Part shown: positions 49,571 to 58,258 of the stretch, one piece after another
How positions within the stretch are numbered: position 1 is the stretch's first letter
Layout: every line of letters starts with the position of its first letter
Origin: Riemerella anatipestifer_F
Lineage (GTDB): Bacteria; Bacteroidota; Bacteroidia; Flavobacteriales; Weeksellaceae
DNA length: 64,000 nt
NCBI RefSeq assembly: GCF_037861325.1
Contig: NZ_JAFELW010000003.1
Direction: 5' to 3' (one strand)
Program-made: the position numbers and the translations under genes
The notes under the pieces: model-generated
Told to the model about the DNA's origin: nothing
Seen by the model: the letters and a program-made list of their open reading frames with translations, nothing else
Databases searched by the model: none

Positions 49571-50863
49571 ATGAACACGATTAAATATATATTTCCCATA
49601 AAAAAATATTTAGCACTTTTTTTTAGTGTTTTATTCGTAACTATAACGGCTCAGAAAAAATTCACTATCGTTCTTGATGCAGGGCATGGTGGGAGTGACC
49701 ACGGTGCTTACAGAAGTTATAGTGATTTGGGGACCGTAAGAGAAAAAGATGTTACTCTTTCAGTAGTATTGAAGTTAGGTGAGATGCTAGAAAAAAACAA
49801 AGATCTTAGAATAATTTATACAAGAAAGGAAGATATATATCCTAACTTGACTTCTAGAACCAATTTAGCTAACCGTTCTAAGGCCGATTTGTTTATTTCT
49901 ATACATTGTAATGCGGCTAAAAGTAGTGCCTATGGTACAGAAACTTTTGTGCAAGGACCGGATCAAAATGCAGCTAATTTAGAGGTAGCGAAGTCTGAAA
50001 ATGATGTTATTTTTCTAGATGAAGAAGACAAACAAACATTCGCTTCCTATGACCCTAAAACGCCAGAATCTTTGATAGCCCTTAAACTTCAACAACAAAA
50101 ATATTTGGAAAGAAGCCTTATTTTCGGAAGTTTTGTAGAGGATAACTTTGTAAATAAAGATAAAAGATTTTCTAGAGGAGTTAAACAAAAAAACCTTCAT
50201 GTATTAAGGTTAAATGCTATGCCTTCGGTGCTTATAGAGATGGGTTTTATTAGTAATTATGATGAGGCAGCCTATTTATCTTCAGAATCTGGACAAAAAG
50301 CTATAGTTCAAAGTATATATAATGCAGTAGTAGCATATAAAAAGCTTCATGATAAAACAAGTGGAAAACCTAGCTTTAATGATGTGCCAGAGAAACCTAA
50401 AGAGCAACCTCTAAAAAATGACTTTAGAGTTCTGCTGATGAGCTCTGCTGATAAGTTTAATGATGGAGATCCTGCGTTGAAAGGGCTTAACTATATCTTT
50501 ACAATCAAGGAGGGTAATTTCTATAAATATTATTATGGGACTACAAATTATGCTTCTATAAAAGATGCTAATGTGAAAACTGCAAAAGATGCTGGCTTTA
50601 GAAATGCGGTGGCTATAGGCTTTGTGCCTAATCAGAAGTTAGCACAAGGGTATTATACTTTAGAAGTGGCTGTTACAGACAAAAAATTAGGGAATGATTC
50701 TTATATACTTAAAACATTGAATAATGTTGAAAGAAACCGAAATGGTGGTAAATTTTACTATACCTATGGTAAATTCTCTACTTTGGAGGAAGCTGTTTCT
50801 GAAATGAAATCTATTGAAAATAAAGGTGTTAAAAATATTGTTGTAGAAAAAGTTATAAAATAG
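49571..50863 (+). CDS. N-acetylmuramoyl-L-alanine amidase (Amidase_3)
   Basis: Cleaves stem peptides from peptidoglycan glycan strands, used in cell separation. The 430 residues start with a signal peptide (hydrophobic to ...FVTITA before Gln). The zinc amidase domain (about 30-260) has all ligands: LDAGHGGSDHGA, REKDVTLSV, FISIHCNAAKSS and VLIEMGFISN. A C-terminal domain of about 100 residues (KFYYTYGKFSTLEEAVSEM) resembles a SPOR peptidoglycan-binding fold. It starts 48 bases from lptD in the opposite direction. Confidence 0.93.
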   Translation: MNTIKYIFPIKKYLALFFSVLFVTITAQKKFTIVLDAGHGGSDHGAYRSYSDLGTVREKDVTLSVVLKLGEMLEKNKDLRIIYTRKEDIYPNLTSRTNLANRSKADLFISIHCNAAKSSAYGTETFVQGPDQNAANLEVAKSENDVIFLDEEDKQTFASYDPKTPESLIALKLQQQKYLERSLIFGSFVEDNFVNKDKRFSRGVKQKNLHVLRLNAMPSVLIEMGFISNYDEAAYLSSESGQKAIVQSIYNAVVAYKKLHDKTSGKPSFNDVPEKPKEQPLKNDFRVLLMSSADKFNDGDPALKGLNYIFTIKEGNFYKYYYGTTNYASIKDANVKTAKDAGFRNAVAIGFVPNQKLAQGYYTLEVAVTDKKLGNDSYILKTLNNVERNRNGGKFYYTYGKFSTLEEAVSEMKSIENKGVKNIVVEKVIK

Positions 50864-50874
50864 TTGGTAAAAAT

Positions 50875-50904
50875 TTTGTAATTTCAAAAAAAGCTGTATT
50901 TTTG
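50875..50904 (+). promoter_or_regulatory. Promoter for tRNA-Glu (first copy)
   Basis: TTTG (50875-50878), 18 bases, TATTTTTG (50897-50904): both elements of the Bacteroidota promoter. Start near 50908, 14 bases before the tRNA. Confidence 0.8.
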
Positions 50905-50921
50905 CAGTCCAAAATTGAAAT

Positions 50922-50993
50922 GGCCTATTCGTCTAGTGGTTAGGACTCAAGATTTTCATTCTTGCAACAGGGGTTCGATTCCCCTATAGGCTA
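50922..50993 (+). tRNA. tRNA-Glu (UUC), first copy
   Basis: A 72-base cloverleaf without encoded CCA. The acceptor arm is GGCCTAT with ATAGGCT, making G1-U72 a wobble pair; discriminator A. The anticodon stem CAAGA/TCTTG closes the loop TTTTCAT with anticodon TTC. The T-arm AGGGG-TTCGATT-CCCCT is perfect. Confidence 0.93.
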
Positions 50994-51019
50994 CTAAATT
51001 TAATTTTTTTTAAAATAAT

Positions 51020-51050
51020 TTTGGTAATTTAAAAAAAAAGCATATTTTTG
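51020..51050 (+). promoter_or_regulatory. Promoter for rpsT
   Basis: TTTG (51020-51023), 19 bases, TATTTTTG (51043-51050): the ideal Bacteroidota arrangement, 21 bases before the rpsT ATG. Confidence 0.85.
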
Positions 51051-51071
51051 CAACCAAGTTTTTAGAAAGTT

Positions 51072-51326
51072 ATGGCAAATCATAAATCAGCACTTAAGAG
51101 AATAAGACAGAATGAAGTTAGAAGGCTTCGTAACAGATACTATCACAAGACTACTAGAACTGCTGTGAAAGTATTAAGAAATGAGGAAGATAAAAAAGTT
51201 GCATCAGAGCAATTGCCTAAGGTGATTTCTTTGATAGATAAGCTTGCTAAAAGAAATATTATTCACAAGAATAAAGCAGCTAATTTAAAGAGTAAGTTAA
51301 CTAAGCATGTTAACAAGCTAGCTTAA
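51072..51326 (+). CDS. rpsT: 30S ribosomal protein S20
   Basis: 16S rRNA-binding protein of the small subunit, 84 residues: MANHKSALKRIRQNEVRRLR, NRYYHKTTRTAVK, AKRNIIHKNKAANLKSKL. It has its own full promoter and lies between two tRNA-Glu genes, with the second only 12 bases after its stop, probably on the same transcript. Confidence 0.97.
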   Translation: MANHKSALKRIRQNEVRRLRNRYYHKTTRTAVKVLRNEEDKKVASEQLPKVISLIDKLAKRNIIHKNKAANLKSKLTKHVNKLA

Positions 51327-51338
51327 TAAAATTATAGC

Positions 51339-51410
51339 GGCCCGTTCGTCTATCGGTTAGGACTCAAGATTTTCATTCTTGCAAGAGGGGTTCGATTCCC
51401 CTACGGGCTA
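51339..51410 (+). tRNA. tRNA-Glu (UUC), second copy
   Basis: A 72-base cloverleaf without encoded CCA, acceptor GGCCCGT with ACGGGCT (again G1-U72), discriminator A, the same anticodon arm with TTC and the same T-arm as the first copy. It differs from the first copy at a few acceptor, D-loop and variable positions, so it is an older duplicate, not a recent one. No promoter box of its own was found, so it is likely read through from rpsT. Confidence 0.93.
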
Positions 51411-51414
51411 CTTT

Positions 51415-51445
51415 AAAGTCTCTCTGGTTAAAGGGAGACTTTTTT
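51415..51445 (+). terminator. Terminator after rpsT / tRNA-Glu
   Basis: Stem AAAGTCTCTC (51415-51424) / GGGAGACTTT (51433-51442) with one G-U pair and an 8-base loop, then a T-run to 51445. Confidence 0.87.
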
Positions 51446-51570
51446 ATTTTTAAAGTTAAACTTATTATAAAAAACACTTCTGAATTAAAAAAAATAACGT
51501 ATTCTGAGAGCGGTTTTTTATTTTTAGAAAATAGACAGTAAGTAAAAAAAACAACTATAAATACGGATTT

Positions 51571-51912
51571 TTACTCTCTATCCATTTTTGCGAGTTTTCT
51601 TTCTACCCATATTGTTGCGAACGGAAAGAATGCCGCCAGTAGAGCAAATACGAAATCCTCATCGTCCCATTTAAAAATTCTCCTTGCAGGAAGACATAGT
51701 AACAAGTATAAAGTGAAAAATAAACCGTGTATATTACCTGCAATGATGATGAATATCGTAGGAAGAAGACCTTCGGTATCGTAGCGCTTCCAAATCATAG
51801 CGATGCCGTAGAGTAAGAAGCAAGAAATGGCTTCTGCAACGCAGATTTGTTTAAACCATTTTATGAGTTTATCTTCAGGGTATTTATTGAAAAATTTATC
51901 AATTATATTCAT
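51571..51912 (-). CDS. DUF3817-family membrane protein
   Basis: A 113-residue protein with three hydrophobic stretches (about 22-42, 51-75 and 87-103), including VAEAISCFLLYGIAMIWKR and GNIHGLFFTLYLLLC, which fit the DUF3817 family (from memory). Function unknown. It is the last gene of the recJ-nadD unit, 22 bases after nadD. Confidence 0.75.
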   Translation of the reverse strand: MNIIDKFFNKYPEDKLIKWFKQICVAEAISCFLLYGIAMIWKRYDTEGLLPTIFIIIAGNIHGLFFTLYLLLCLPARRIFKWDDEDFVFALLAAFFPFATIWVERKLAKMDRE

Positions 51913-51934
51913 AATTCTATGTAAGCTGTAAAGT

Positions 51935-52519
51935 TTATTTATAAAAATGGCTGCCGTCTAAATACTCAAATACTTCAATAGGAAGCATAGGGCGGGTATT
52001 TTTCCCATTCTTAATCATATTTCTAATTTCCGTAGAAGAAAGCTCTATAATAGGAGCATTGATTTGGTGAATGTTAGGGTGATTTTTGTAAGGATATTCT
52101 TCCTCAGTGTGTTCAAAAATCCTAGGATAAACTATAATTTGGTGCTGCTCTACCAATCTATCAGCGTTTTTCCACTTGTGTAGGGAAGCTAGATTGTCTT
52201 CACCCATGATAAGACTGAAACTATGGTCAGGATATTTCTCATGAAGATAGGTTAGGGTATCTATGGTATAGCTAGGTTGTGGGAGCGAAAACTCTATATT
52301 AGAGGCTCTCATTTTAGGGTAGTTTTTAATGGCAAGCTCTACCATTTCCAAGCGGTTGTGGTCTGCTAGTAAAGATTTTTTTTCCTTAAACGGATTTTGA
52401 GGGCTTACCACGAACCAAAGCTCGTCCATATCGGAGTGTTCCAAAATGTAATTAGCCAAGATAAGATGCCCAATATGTATGGGGTTAAATGAACCGAAAA
52501 ATAGGCTTACTTTCTTCAT
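51935..52519 (-). CDS. nadD: Nicotinate-nucleotide adenylyltransferase
   Basis: Makes nicotinate adenine dinucleotide in NAD synthesis. The 194 residues show the nucleotidyltransferase motif FFGSFNPIHIGHLILAN and the second motif ELSSTEIRNMIKNG. It is 9 bases downstream of recJ. Confidence 0.95.
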   Translation of the reverse strand: MKKVSLFFGSFNPIHIGHLILANYILEHSDMDELWFVVSPQNPFKEKKSLLADHNRLEMVELAIKNYPKMRASNIEFSLPQPSYTIDTLTYLHEKYPDHSFSLIMGEDNLASLHKWKNADRLVEQHQIIVYPRIFEHTEEEYPYKNHPNIHQINAPIIELSSTEIRNMIKNGKNTRPMLPIEVFEYLDGSHFYK

Positions 52520-52528
52520 GGGTTGATA

Positions 52529-54238
52529 TTAAGAGAATTTAACGCCTTTGATGTTGAGGTAATAAGTTATATTGCCTTTCCAGTGGTTTTCTTCTACGGT
52601 AAAGGCTAAATCAAAGGTTTTATTACGGAACTCGTCTGCAAAATGACCTAGTTTAAATCCTACACATTCTATATTCCGCTTGTTGTTAGGGTTTTGAATA
52701 TAAAACTTAATGTGGCTATTATCCTTACCCATTTGCTTTGCATGCCCACTGATATTAAGATTTTTCAGGACTAAAATAGGTTTCATATTATGAGGGCCAA
52801 ACGGAGCTAGTTTTCTATGGAAATTATAGAAATCCTTATTTAAGTCGTCTATATCTACTACGGTATCAATAGTGATACTAGGTTCTTTTTGATGTTCTTT
52901 GATATTCTTTGCAACTGTTTTTTCAAACTTTTCTTTAAAGAGTTCAAATTTTTCTTTTTCCATAGAAAGCCCAGCAGCAGCAGGGTGTCCTCCGAATTTT
53001 AGAAATAAATCCGAACACTCTTCCAAAGCGGCATGAACATCAAAATCTGATACCGACCTTGCCGAAGCTACAATCTCTCCATTATTACCATCGGTAAATA
53101 CAACGGTAGGTTTATAATAAGTTTCGGTAAGCCTCGAGGCTACAATTCCTATAACGCCTTTGTTCCAATCGGAGCCATAAACTACGGTGGTGGCGTTTTG
53201 AGTTTGTTGGGTGTCTATTACTTGCTGGAGTGCAGCGGTGGTAGAACTCATATCCATTTCTCTCCTGTGGTCGTTTAGGTTTAGGATATTTTCTACAATC
53301 TGTGTGGCGTGCTTTAAGTTATCCGAAACCATGAGTTCCACAGCCGCTTTACCGTGTGAAATTCTTCCCGCGGCATTTATTTTTGGTGCAATTTCAAAGA
53401 CGATATTAGAAATATCAAAAGTCGCTAGTTTTTCTTTTGGGATTAAAAGCCTTATACCTAAATTTCTAGTTTTTCTCAAGGTTTTAAGTCCTAACTTTGC
53501 GAGTACACGGTTTTCGCCCGTCATAGAGACAATATCCGCTGCGATAGAAATGGCTAATAAGTCCGTAAGCTCATACAGTTCTTCATCGGGTATTTTATAA
53601 ATGTTGTTGAGCCCTTGGCATAGTTTAAACCCTACACCACAACCCGAAAGTTCCTTGAAAGGATAACGGCAATCGGTTCTTTTGGGGTCTAGCACCGCCA
53701 CTGCTTTAGGAATGTTTTCTCCTGGTAAGTGGTGGTCGCATATAATAAAGTCTATTCCTAACTCTTTAGCGTAGTCTATTTTATCAATAGCTTTTATGCC
53801 ACAATCTAAAGCTATAATTAGCGAAAAGCCGTTTTCTTTAGCGAAATCTATCCCTTCTTTGGAAATACCATAGCCTTCTGTATTTCGGTCAGGAATGTAG
53901 AAATCTAGATATTTCTTTTCTACAATTTTACTAAGGTATAGGTACATTAGTGCTACGGCAGTGGTGCCATCTACATCATAATCTCCATAGACTAATATTT
54001 TTTCTCCGTTCTCTATAGCGGTAGCAATGCGTTCTACGGCGTTTTGCATATCTGCCATTAAGAATGGGTTGTGTATATCTTCAAAATTGGGTTTAAAGAA
54101 TTCTCTTGCTTTCTGATAATTATCTATCCCGCGGAGGACGAGTATTTTAGATTCTAGTGTGCCATAGCCTATAGATGAAATAAGGGCATCTACTACTTCC
54201 TCGCTAGGTTCTGGTTTGTAAATCCATTTTTGATTCAT
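52529..54238 (-). CDS. recJ: Single-stranded-DNA exonuclease RecJ
   Basis: 5'-3' ssDNA exonuclease for recombination and mismatch repair. The 569 residues have the DHH motifs (VYGDYDVDGTTAVALMYLY, LDCGIKAID, ICDHHLPGENIPKA), the DHHA1 domain with FGGHPAAAGLSME, and the OB-like C-terminal domain. The promoter box lies only 7 bases before the ATG, so the mRNA may be leaderless. Confidence 0.96.
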   Translation of the reverse strand: MNQKWIYKPEPSEEVVDALISSIGYGTLESKILVLRGIDNYQKAREFFKPNFEDIHNPFLMADMQNAVERIATAIENGEKILVYGDYDVDGTTAVALMYLYLSKIVEKKYLDFYIPDRNTEGYGISKEGIDFAKENGFSLIIALDCGIKAIDKIDYAKELGIDFIICDHHLPGENIPKAVAVLDPKRTDCRYPFKELSGCGVGFKLCQGLNNIYKIPDEELYELTDLLAISIAADIVSMTGENRVLAKLGLKTLRKTRNLGIRLLIPKEKLATFDISNIVFEIAPKINAAGRISHGKAAVELMVSDNLKHATQIVENILNLNDHRREMDMSSTTAALQQVIDTQQTQNATTVVYGSDWNKGVIGIVASRLTETYYKPTVVFTDGNNGEIVASARSVSDFDVHAALEECSDLFLKFGGHPAAAGLSMEKEKFELFKEKFEKTVAKNIKEHQKEPSITIDTVVDIDDLNKDFYNFHRKLAPFGPHNMKPILVLKNLNISGHAKQMGKDNSHIKFYIQNPNNKRNIECVGFKLGHFADEFRNKTFDLAFTVEENHWKGNITYYLNIKGVKFS

Positions 54239-54244
54239 AGACTA

Positions 54245-54252
54245 CAAAAGTA
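54245..54252 (-). promoter_or_regulatory. -7 promoter box for recJ
   Basis: On the minus strand TACTTTTG, a perfect TAnnTTTG. Its last base is 7 bases before the A of the recJ ATG, which predicts a leader of about 0-3 bases. Confidence 0.6.
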
Positions 54253-54255
54253 ACG

Positions 54256-54283
54256 AAAAAAGGGCAAACATAAAATTTGCCCT
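54256..54283 (-). terminator. Terminator after the dienoyl-CoA reductase gene
   Basis: Stem AGGGCAAA (54261-54268) / TTTGCCCT (54276-54283), loop of 7 bases; on the minus strand followed by a T-run (A-run at 54256-54261 on plus). Confidence 0.82.
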
Positions 54284-54310
54284 ACATTATTATAAATTGA
54301 GATTTGAGTG

Positions 54311-55189
54311 TTATTTACTCTTTTTTGCCTTTATCATCATTTCTAGGGCGTCCCACATTTCGGCAGGGATTTGTTCTAACATATTAAATTCCCCAGCACC
54401 CTGTAGCCATTCGCCACCGTCTATGGTAATTACTTCTCCATTGATGTAAGCTGAAAAATCAGAAACCAAATAAGCCGCAAGGTTTGCTAACTCTTGGTGT
54501 TCGCCCACTCTTCTTAGAGGAACTTTTTTTCTCATATCAAATTTCTCGGCAAGGTCTCCTGGGAGTAAGCGTTCCCATGCTCCTTTGGTAGGGAAAGGTC
54601 CTGGAGCTATCGCATTAAATCTAATGCCGTACTTTGCCCATTCCACAGCAAGGCTTCTTGTCATTGCTAGTACACCTGCCTTTGCACAAGCTGAAGGCAC
54701 CACATAGCCAGAGCCTGTCCAAGAGTAAGTGGTAACAATATTAAGTACAGTTCCTTTTTGTTTTTCTTCAATCCAATGCTTGCCAATAGATAGAGTACAG
54801 TTTTTAGTTCCTTTTAATACAATATCAATAATGACATCAAAGGCGTTGGCAGATAGCCTTTCGGTAGGCGAAATAAAGTTCCCTGCAGCATTATTTACTA
54901 AAATATCTATCTTTCCAAAAGTTTTTAGGGCTTCTGCTTTCATTGCTTCCACTTCATCATAATTTCTGACATCACAAGCGAGTGGTAATACTGTACCACC
55001 AGTGGCATTTTCTAGTTCTGTAGCGGTGTTTTTTAGTTTGTCTAAATCTCTAGAAGTAATGACCACCTTAGCCCCTAATTCTAAGAAATATTTTGATATG
55101 GCTTTTCCTAATCCGCTACCGCCACCTGTTACAATGGCTACTTTATCTTTAAGAGCATTCTCTTTGAGCATAGAATCTGTATAGTTCAT
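54311..55189 (-). CDS. 2,4-dienoyl-CoA reductase-like SDR
   Basis: An NADP(H)-linked short-chain reductase of fatty-acid oxidation, 292 residues. The Rossmann start AIVTGGGSGLGKAISKYFL, NNAAGNFISP (NNAG-type motif) and GPFPTKGAWERL are clear. The catalytic part reads GSGYVVPSACAKAGVLAM: the Tyr of the usual YxxxK is Ser, with Lys kept. This is the pattern of the mitochondrial DECR1-type dienoyl-CoA reductases, whose chemistry does not need that Tyr, so the change argues for this substrate class. Own terminator downstream. Confidence 0.82.
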   Translation of the reverse strand: MNYTDSMLKENALKDKVAIVTGGGSGLGKAISKYFLELGAKVVITSRDLDKLKNTATELENATGGTVLPLACDVRNYDEVEAMKAEALKTFGKIDILVNNAAGNFISPTERLSANAFDVIIDIVLKGTKNCTLSIGKHWIEEKQKGTVLNIVTTYSWTGSGYVVPSACAKAGVLAMTRSLAVEWAKYGIRFNAIAPGPFPTKGAWERLLPGDLAEKFDMRKKVPLRRVGEHQELANLAAYLVSDFSAYINGEVITIDGGEWLQGAGEFNMLEQIPAEMWDALEMMIKAKKSK

Positions 55190-55245
55190 TTTGAATTAAA
55201 TTTAGGTCTAAAGTTAAAAAAATCTTTTAGAGTAAAGGACAAAAA

Positions 55246-55271
55246 AAGCCGAAACAATTATGCTTCGGCTT
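55246..55271 (-). terminator. Terminator after the M16 protease gene
   Basis: Stem AAGCCGAA (55246-55253) / TTCGGCTT (55264-55271), 10-base loop; on the minus strand it is followed by a T-run (A-run 55241-55247 on plus). Confidence 0.85.
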
Positions 55272-55296
55272 CTTTTACTTTGAGTGGAGGATTAGT

Positions 55297-58221
55297 TTAG
55301 TATCCAAAGATTTCTTCTAAACTTAGCTTTTTAAGTTCGCCTAATTTCTTCATATCTTCTTCTTTAACCTTATCTTTAGACGCTACGATAGCATAGGTGT
55401 AAGGTTGGTTAGCAAGATAATTTTGATGGAAATTTTTTAAATCTGCAAAGTTGATTTTATCAACAGTTTGGTAGATAACTTTTCTAATATCCTCTTTTAA
55501 TCCTAGTCTTTGAGCTTCCAAATAATTAAAGATGATACCATCTTGAGTAATGCGTTCGGTTTCTATATCTTTTTTGGTTTGTCCTTTAGCTAGGTTGAGG
55601 TTTTCTGGAAGTTCTGGGAGCTTGTTAAGTAGCTCGTTCATAGAAGCAGTTGCTTCATTAAACTTGTCTGATTGGCTACCTACATATCCTAATAAAGTGT
55701 ACTTTTCTTCTTTTTTGCTTGGCTGGATATAGTAAGCAAAGGTGCTGTAAGCTAAAGCTTTACTCTCTCTAATGGTTTGGAACACAATGGCACCCATACC
55801 ACCACCAAAGTAATTATTGAATACCTTTACTAATGCGGTTTTGTTAGGGTCGTAGAGGTCTGTATTTCTAATCCATCTAGTTTCAGCTTGAACCATATCA
55901 TAGTCAGCAAATAAAACTTGATTTTTATCCTGTTTTACTTGTGTAAACACCTTCGCAGGGTTTGGTTTTGCCAAAGTGCTTGGCATCTTGTGGAGTTTAC
56001 TCAATTTGTTTACAAGTACATTCAGTTTTTCAGGACCGTAGTAAATAATGGTCTGCTCGTAGTTATTGAGTTGTTTAATTCTTGCCACGAGCTCATCAGC
56101 GGTGATTTTGTTAAGTTCATCGTCTGAAAGCACATAGTTGAATTTGTTGTCTGCTCCATAAGTAGCATAGCTAGTAAGCCCTTGTAAGATAGCATTTTTG
56201 TTAAGTTTAGCATCTTTTCTCCCTTTCATAAGCCTCGCTTTTAGGTTGGTAAGGGCGGTTTCGTCAGGTTTAGCATTAAGAGCTAAATCTTCGTATAGGC
56301 TCACCGCTTGGTCGAAGTTTTCTTGTAAACCTTCTATTGTAACGGTGGTGTATTCTTCTCCTGTAGATACTTTAAAGCTACTAGCAATTTTGTAAAACTC
56401 TTTAGAAATAGCTTCAGAAGATTTTTTATCTGTTCCTAAAAACTGAATGTATTGTGAAGCGATAGATTGCTTTAAATCGTTAAGGCTTCCTATCTTATAA
56501 CGGTACATCAATCTGAAAAGACCATTGTCTTGGTTAGGCACATAAAGCACTTCTGCTTGTGCAAGTTTAGACTTTTTAAGGTCTTTGTTATAGTCTAAAA
56601 ATACAGGTTTAGAACTATTGCTCGGCATAGAAGCAACCATTTTTACAAAATCACTTTGTTTATCAGCATTGGTTTCTACTGGAGTGATTTCGGGTTTTTC
56701 TATCTTGATGCTTTCAGATTTTTCTCCTTTTCTTTTGAGTACTGCAACATAGTTGTTCCCTAAATATTTATTAGCGAAATCTACCACCTGCTGTTTTGTG
56801 ATTTTAGAAAGGTTGTTAACATAAGCCACTTGGTCTTTCCAGTCTAATTCGGAAGTGAAGGCGTCCATTAGAACACTAGCACGGTCGCCATAGTTTTCAG
56901 AATCTTTGATTTTCATCTTCTTCATATTATTTACGATAGAAGTGATGAGCTGGTCATCAAAGTTTCCTTTTTTCAGGTTGTCAATTTCGTTAAGTACCAA
57001 ATCTTTTACTTCTTCTAAAGATTGTCCAGAGGTAGGTTTAGCATTAATGTAAAGTACACCGTGGTCTATAAGCAAAAAAGAGAACGCTCCTGCAGAAAGA
57101 AGTTTTTGTTTTTTCACGAGGTTGAGGTCTAGTAGTCCTGCTTTACCATTGGTTAAAATCTGTCCTACCAAATCAGCTAACAGAACATCTTTATCTTTAT
57201 TACCCGGAAGGCGGAAGCCCATAGTAAGCCCTTCTGCATCAGGACCTACAATATCTTTAATAATAGGTTGATTGGTAGGTGTTTCTGGAGAGAAAGTGTA
57301 CTTAGGTACAGGGCTGTATTTCATATAACCAAAACTTTGGTCTATTTTCTTAATCACTTCGTCTGGGTTAAAATCTCCCGACATAATGATGCCCATATTG
57401 TTAGGCACATAGTAAGTGTTAAAATATTTTCTAATCTCTACTAAAGAAGGGTTTTTAAGATGTTCCACGGTACCGATAGTGGTTTGTTTACCGTAGTTGT
57501 GGTTTTTAAATAAGTTAGCGAAAAGAGTTTCAAAAACTTTACTGCCATCGCTGTCTAGGCTTCGGTTTTTTTCTTCATAAACAGCTTCCAACTCAGTATG
57601 GAATATCCTTAAAATAGGGTTTCTAAATCTTTCTGCTTGTACCTTTAAATATTTGTCCAATGAACTGCTAGGTACATCATCTGTGTAAACCGTCTGTTCA
57701 AAACTTGTAAAGGCATTCGTGTTTTGAGCTCCCATAGCAGACATCATTTTGTCGTACTCGTTGGCAATGGCAAACTTGGCAGCTACTCCAGAAATAGAGT
57801 CTATTTTTCGGTAGATGGCTTTTCTTTTAACCTCATCAGTTGTTTTATTGTACTGTTCGTACAAAGCATCTATTTTGTCAAGCTCTACTTTTTCTTTTGC
57901 CCAATCTAATGAACCGTATTTATCAGTTCCTTTAAACATCATATGTTCTAGGTAATGAGCTAGACCTGTGTTGGTAGCAGGGTCTGTTTTACTCCCCGCT
58001 TTTATCGCAATGTAGCATTGGATTCTAGGGTCTTTAGGCGTAGGGCTAAGAATTACAGTCAGTCCGTTTTTTAGAGTGTAGAAACGGGCTTTCATTGGGT
58101 CGCTGGTAACATACTTGTAGTCGTATCCAGCAGACGAAGCACTTTTCCATTCGTAATTTTGGGCAAATATCCCTAACGATAGGAAAAGCATCAAGAGGAT
58201 AAATGATTTTTTCAATCTCAT
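55297..58221 (-). CDS. M16-family (insulinase-type) metalloprotease
   Basis: A 974-residue periplasmic or outer-membrane-associated zinc peptidase. It has a signal peptide (MRLKKSFILLMLFLSLG, cleaved before Gln21). The first M16 domain has the inverted zinc motif HYLEH (HxxEH, about residue 90) and the distal Glu in ELEAVYEEKNRSL, so this half is catalytic. A second M16-like half (about 520-970) has no zinc motif, as usual for the two-part form of pitrilysin-like and processing-type peptidases. It follows pyrC by 37 bases and may share its transcript. Confidence 0.9.
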   Translation of the reverse strand: MRLKKSFILLMLFLSLGIFAQNYEWKSASSAGYDYKYVTSDPMKARFYTLKNGLTVILSPTPKDPRIQCYIAIKAGSKTDPATNTGLAHYLEHMMFKGTDKYGSLDWAKEKVELDKIDALYEQYNKTTDEVKRKAIYRKIDSISGVAAKFAIANEYDKMMSAMGAQNTNAFTSFEQTVYTDDVPSSSLDKYLKVQAERFRNPILRIFHTELEAVYEEKNRSLDSDGSKVFETLFANLFKNHNYGKQTTIGTVEHLKNPSLVEIRKYFNTYYVPNNMGIIMSGDFNPDEVIKKIDQSFGYMKYSPVPKYTFSPETPTNQPIIKDIVGPDAEGLTMGFRLPGNKDKDVLLADLVGQILTNGKAGLLDLNLVKKQKLLSAGAFSFLLIDHGVLYINAKPTSGQSLEEVKDLVLNEIDNLKKGNFDDQLITSIVNNMKKMKIKDSENYGDRASVLMDAFTSELDWKDQVAYVNNLSKITKQQVVDFANKYLGNNYVAVLKRKGEKSESIKIEKPEITPVETNADKQSDFVKMVASMPSNSSKPVFLDYNKDLKKSKLAQAEVLYVPNQDNGLFRLMYRYKIGSLNDLKQSIASQYIQFLGTDKKSSEAISKEFYKIASSFKVSTGEEYTTVTIEGLQENFDQAVSLYEDLALNAKPDETALTNLKARLMKGRKDAKLNKNAILQGLTSYATYGADNKFNYVLSDDELNKITADELVARIKQLNNYEQTIIYYGPEKLNVLVNKLSKLHKMPSTLAKPNPAKVFTQVKQDKNQVLFADYDMVQAETRWIRNTDLYDPNKTALVKVFNNYFGGGMGAIVFQTIRESKALAYSTFAYYIQPSKKEEKYTLLGYVGSQSDKFNEATASMNELLNKLPELPENLNLAKGQTKKDIETERITQDGIIFNYLEAQRLGLKEDIRKVIYQTVDKINFADLKNFHQNYLANQPYTYAIVASKDKVKEEDMKKLGELKKLSLEEIFGY

Positions 58222-58258
58222 AATGAATAATTTAGTTTTATTGTTTTTTTATTAAAGT

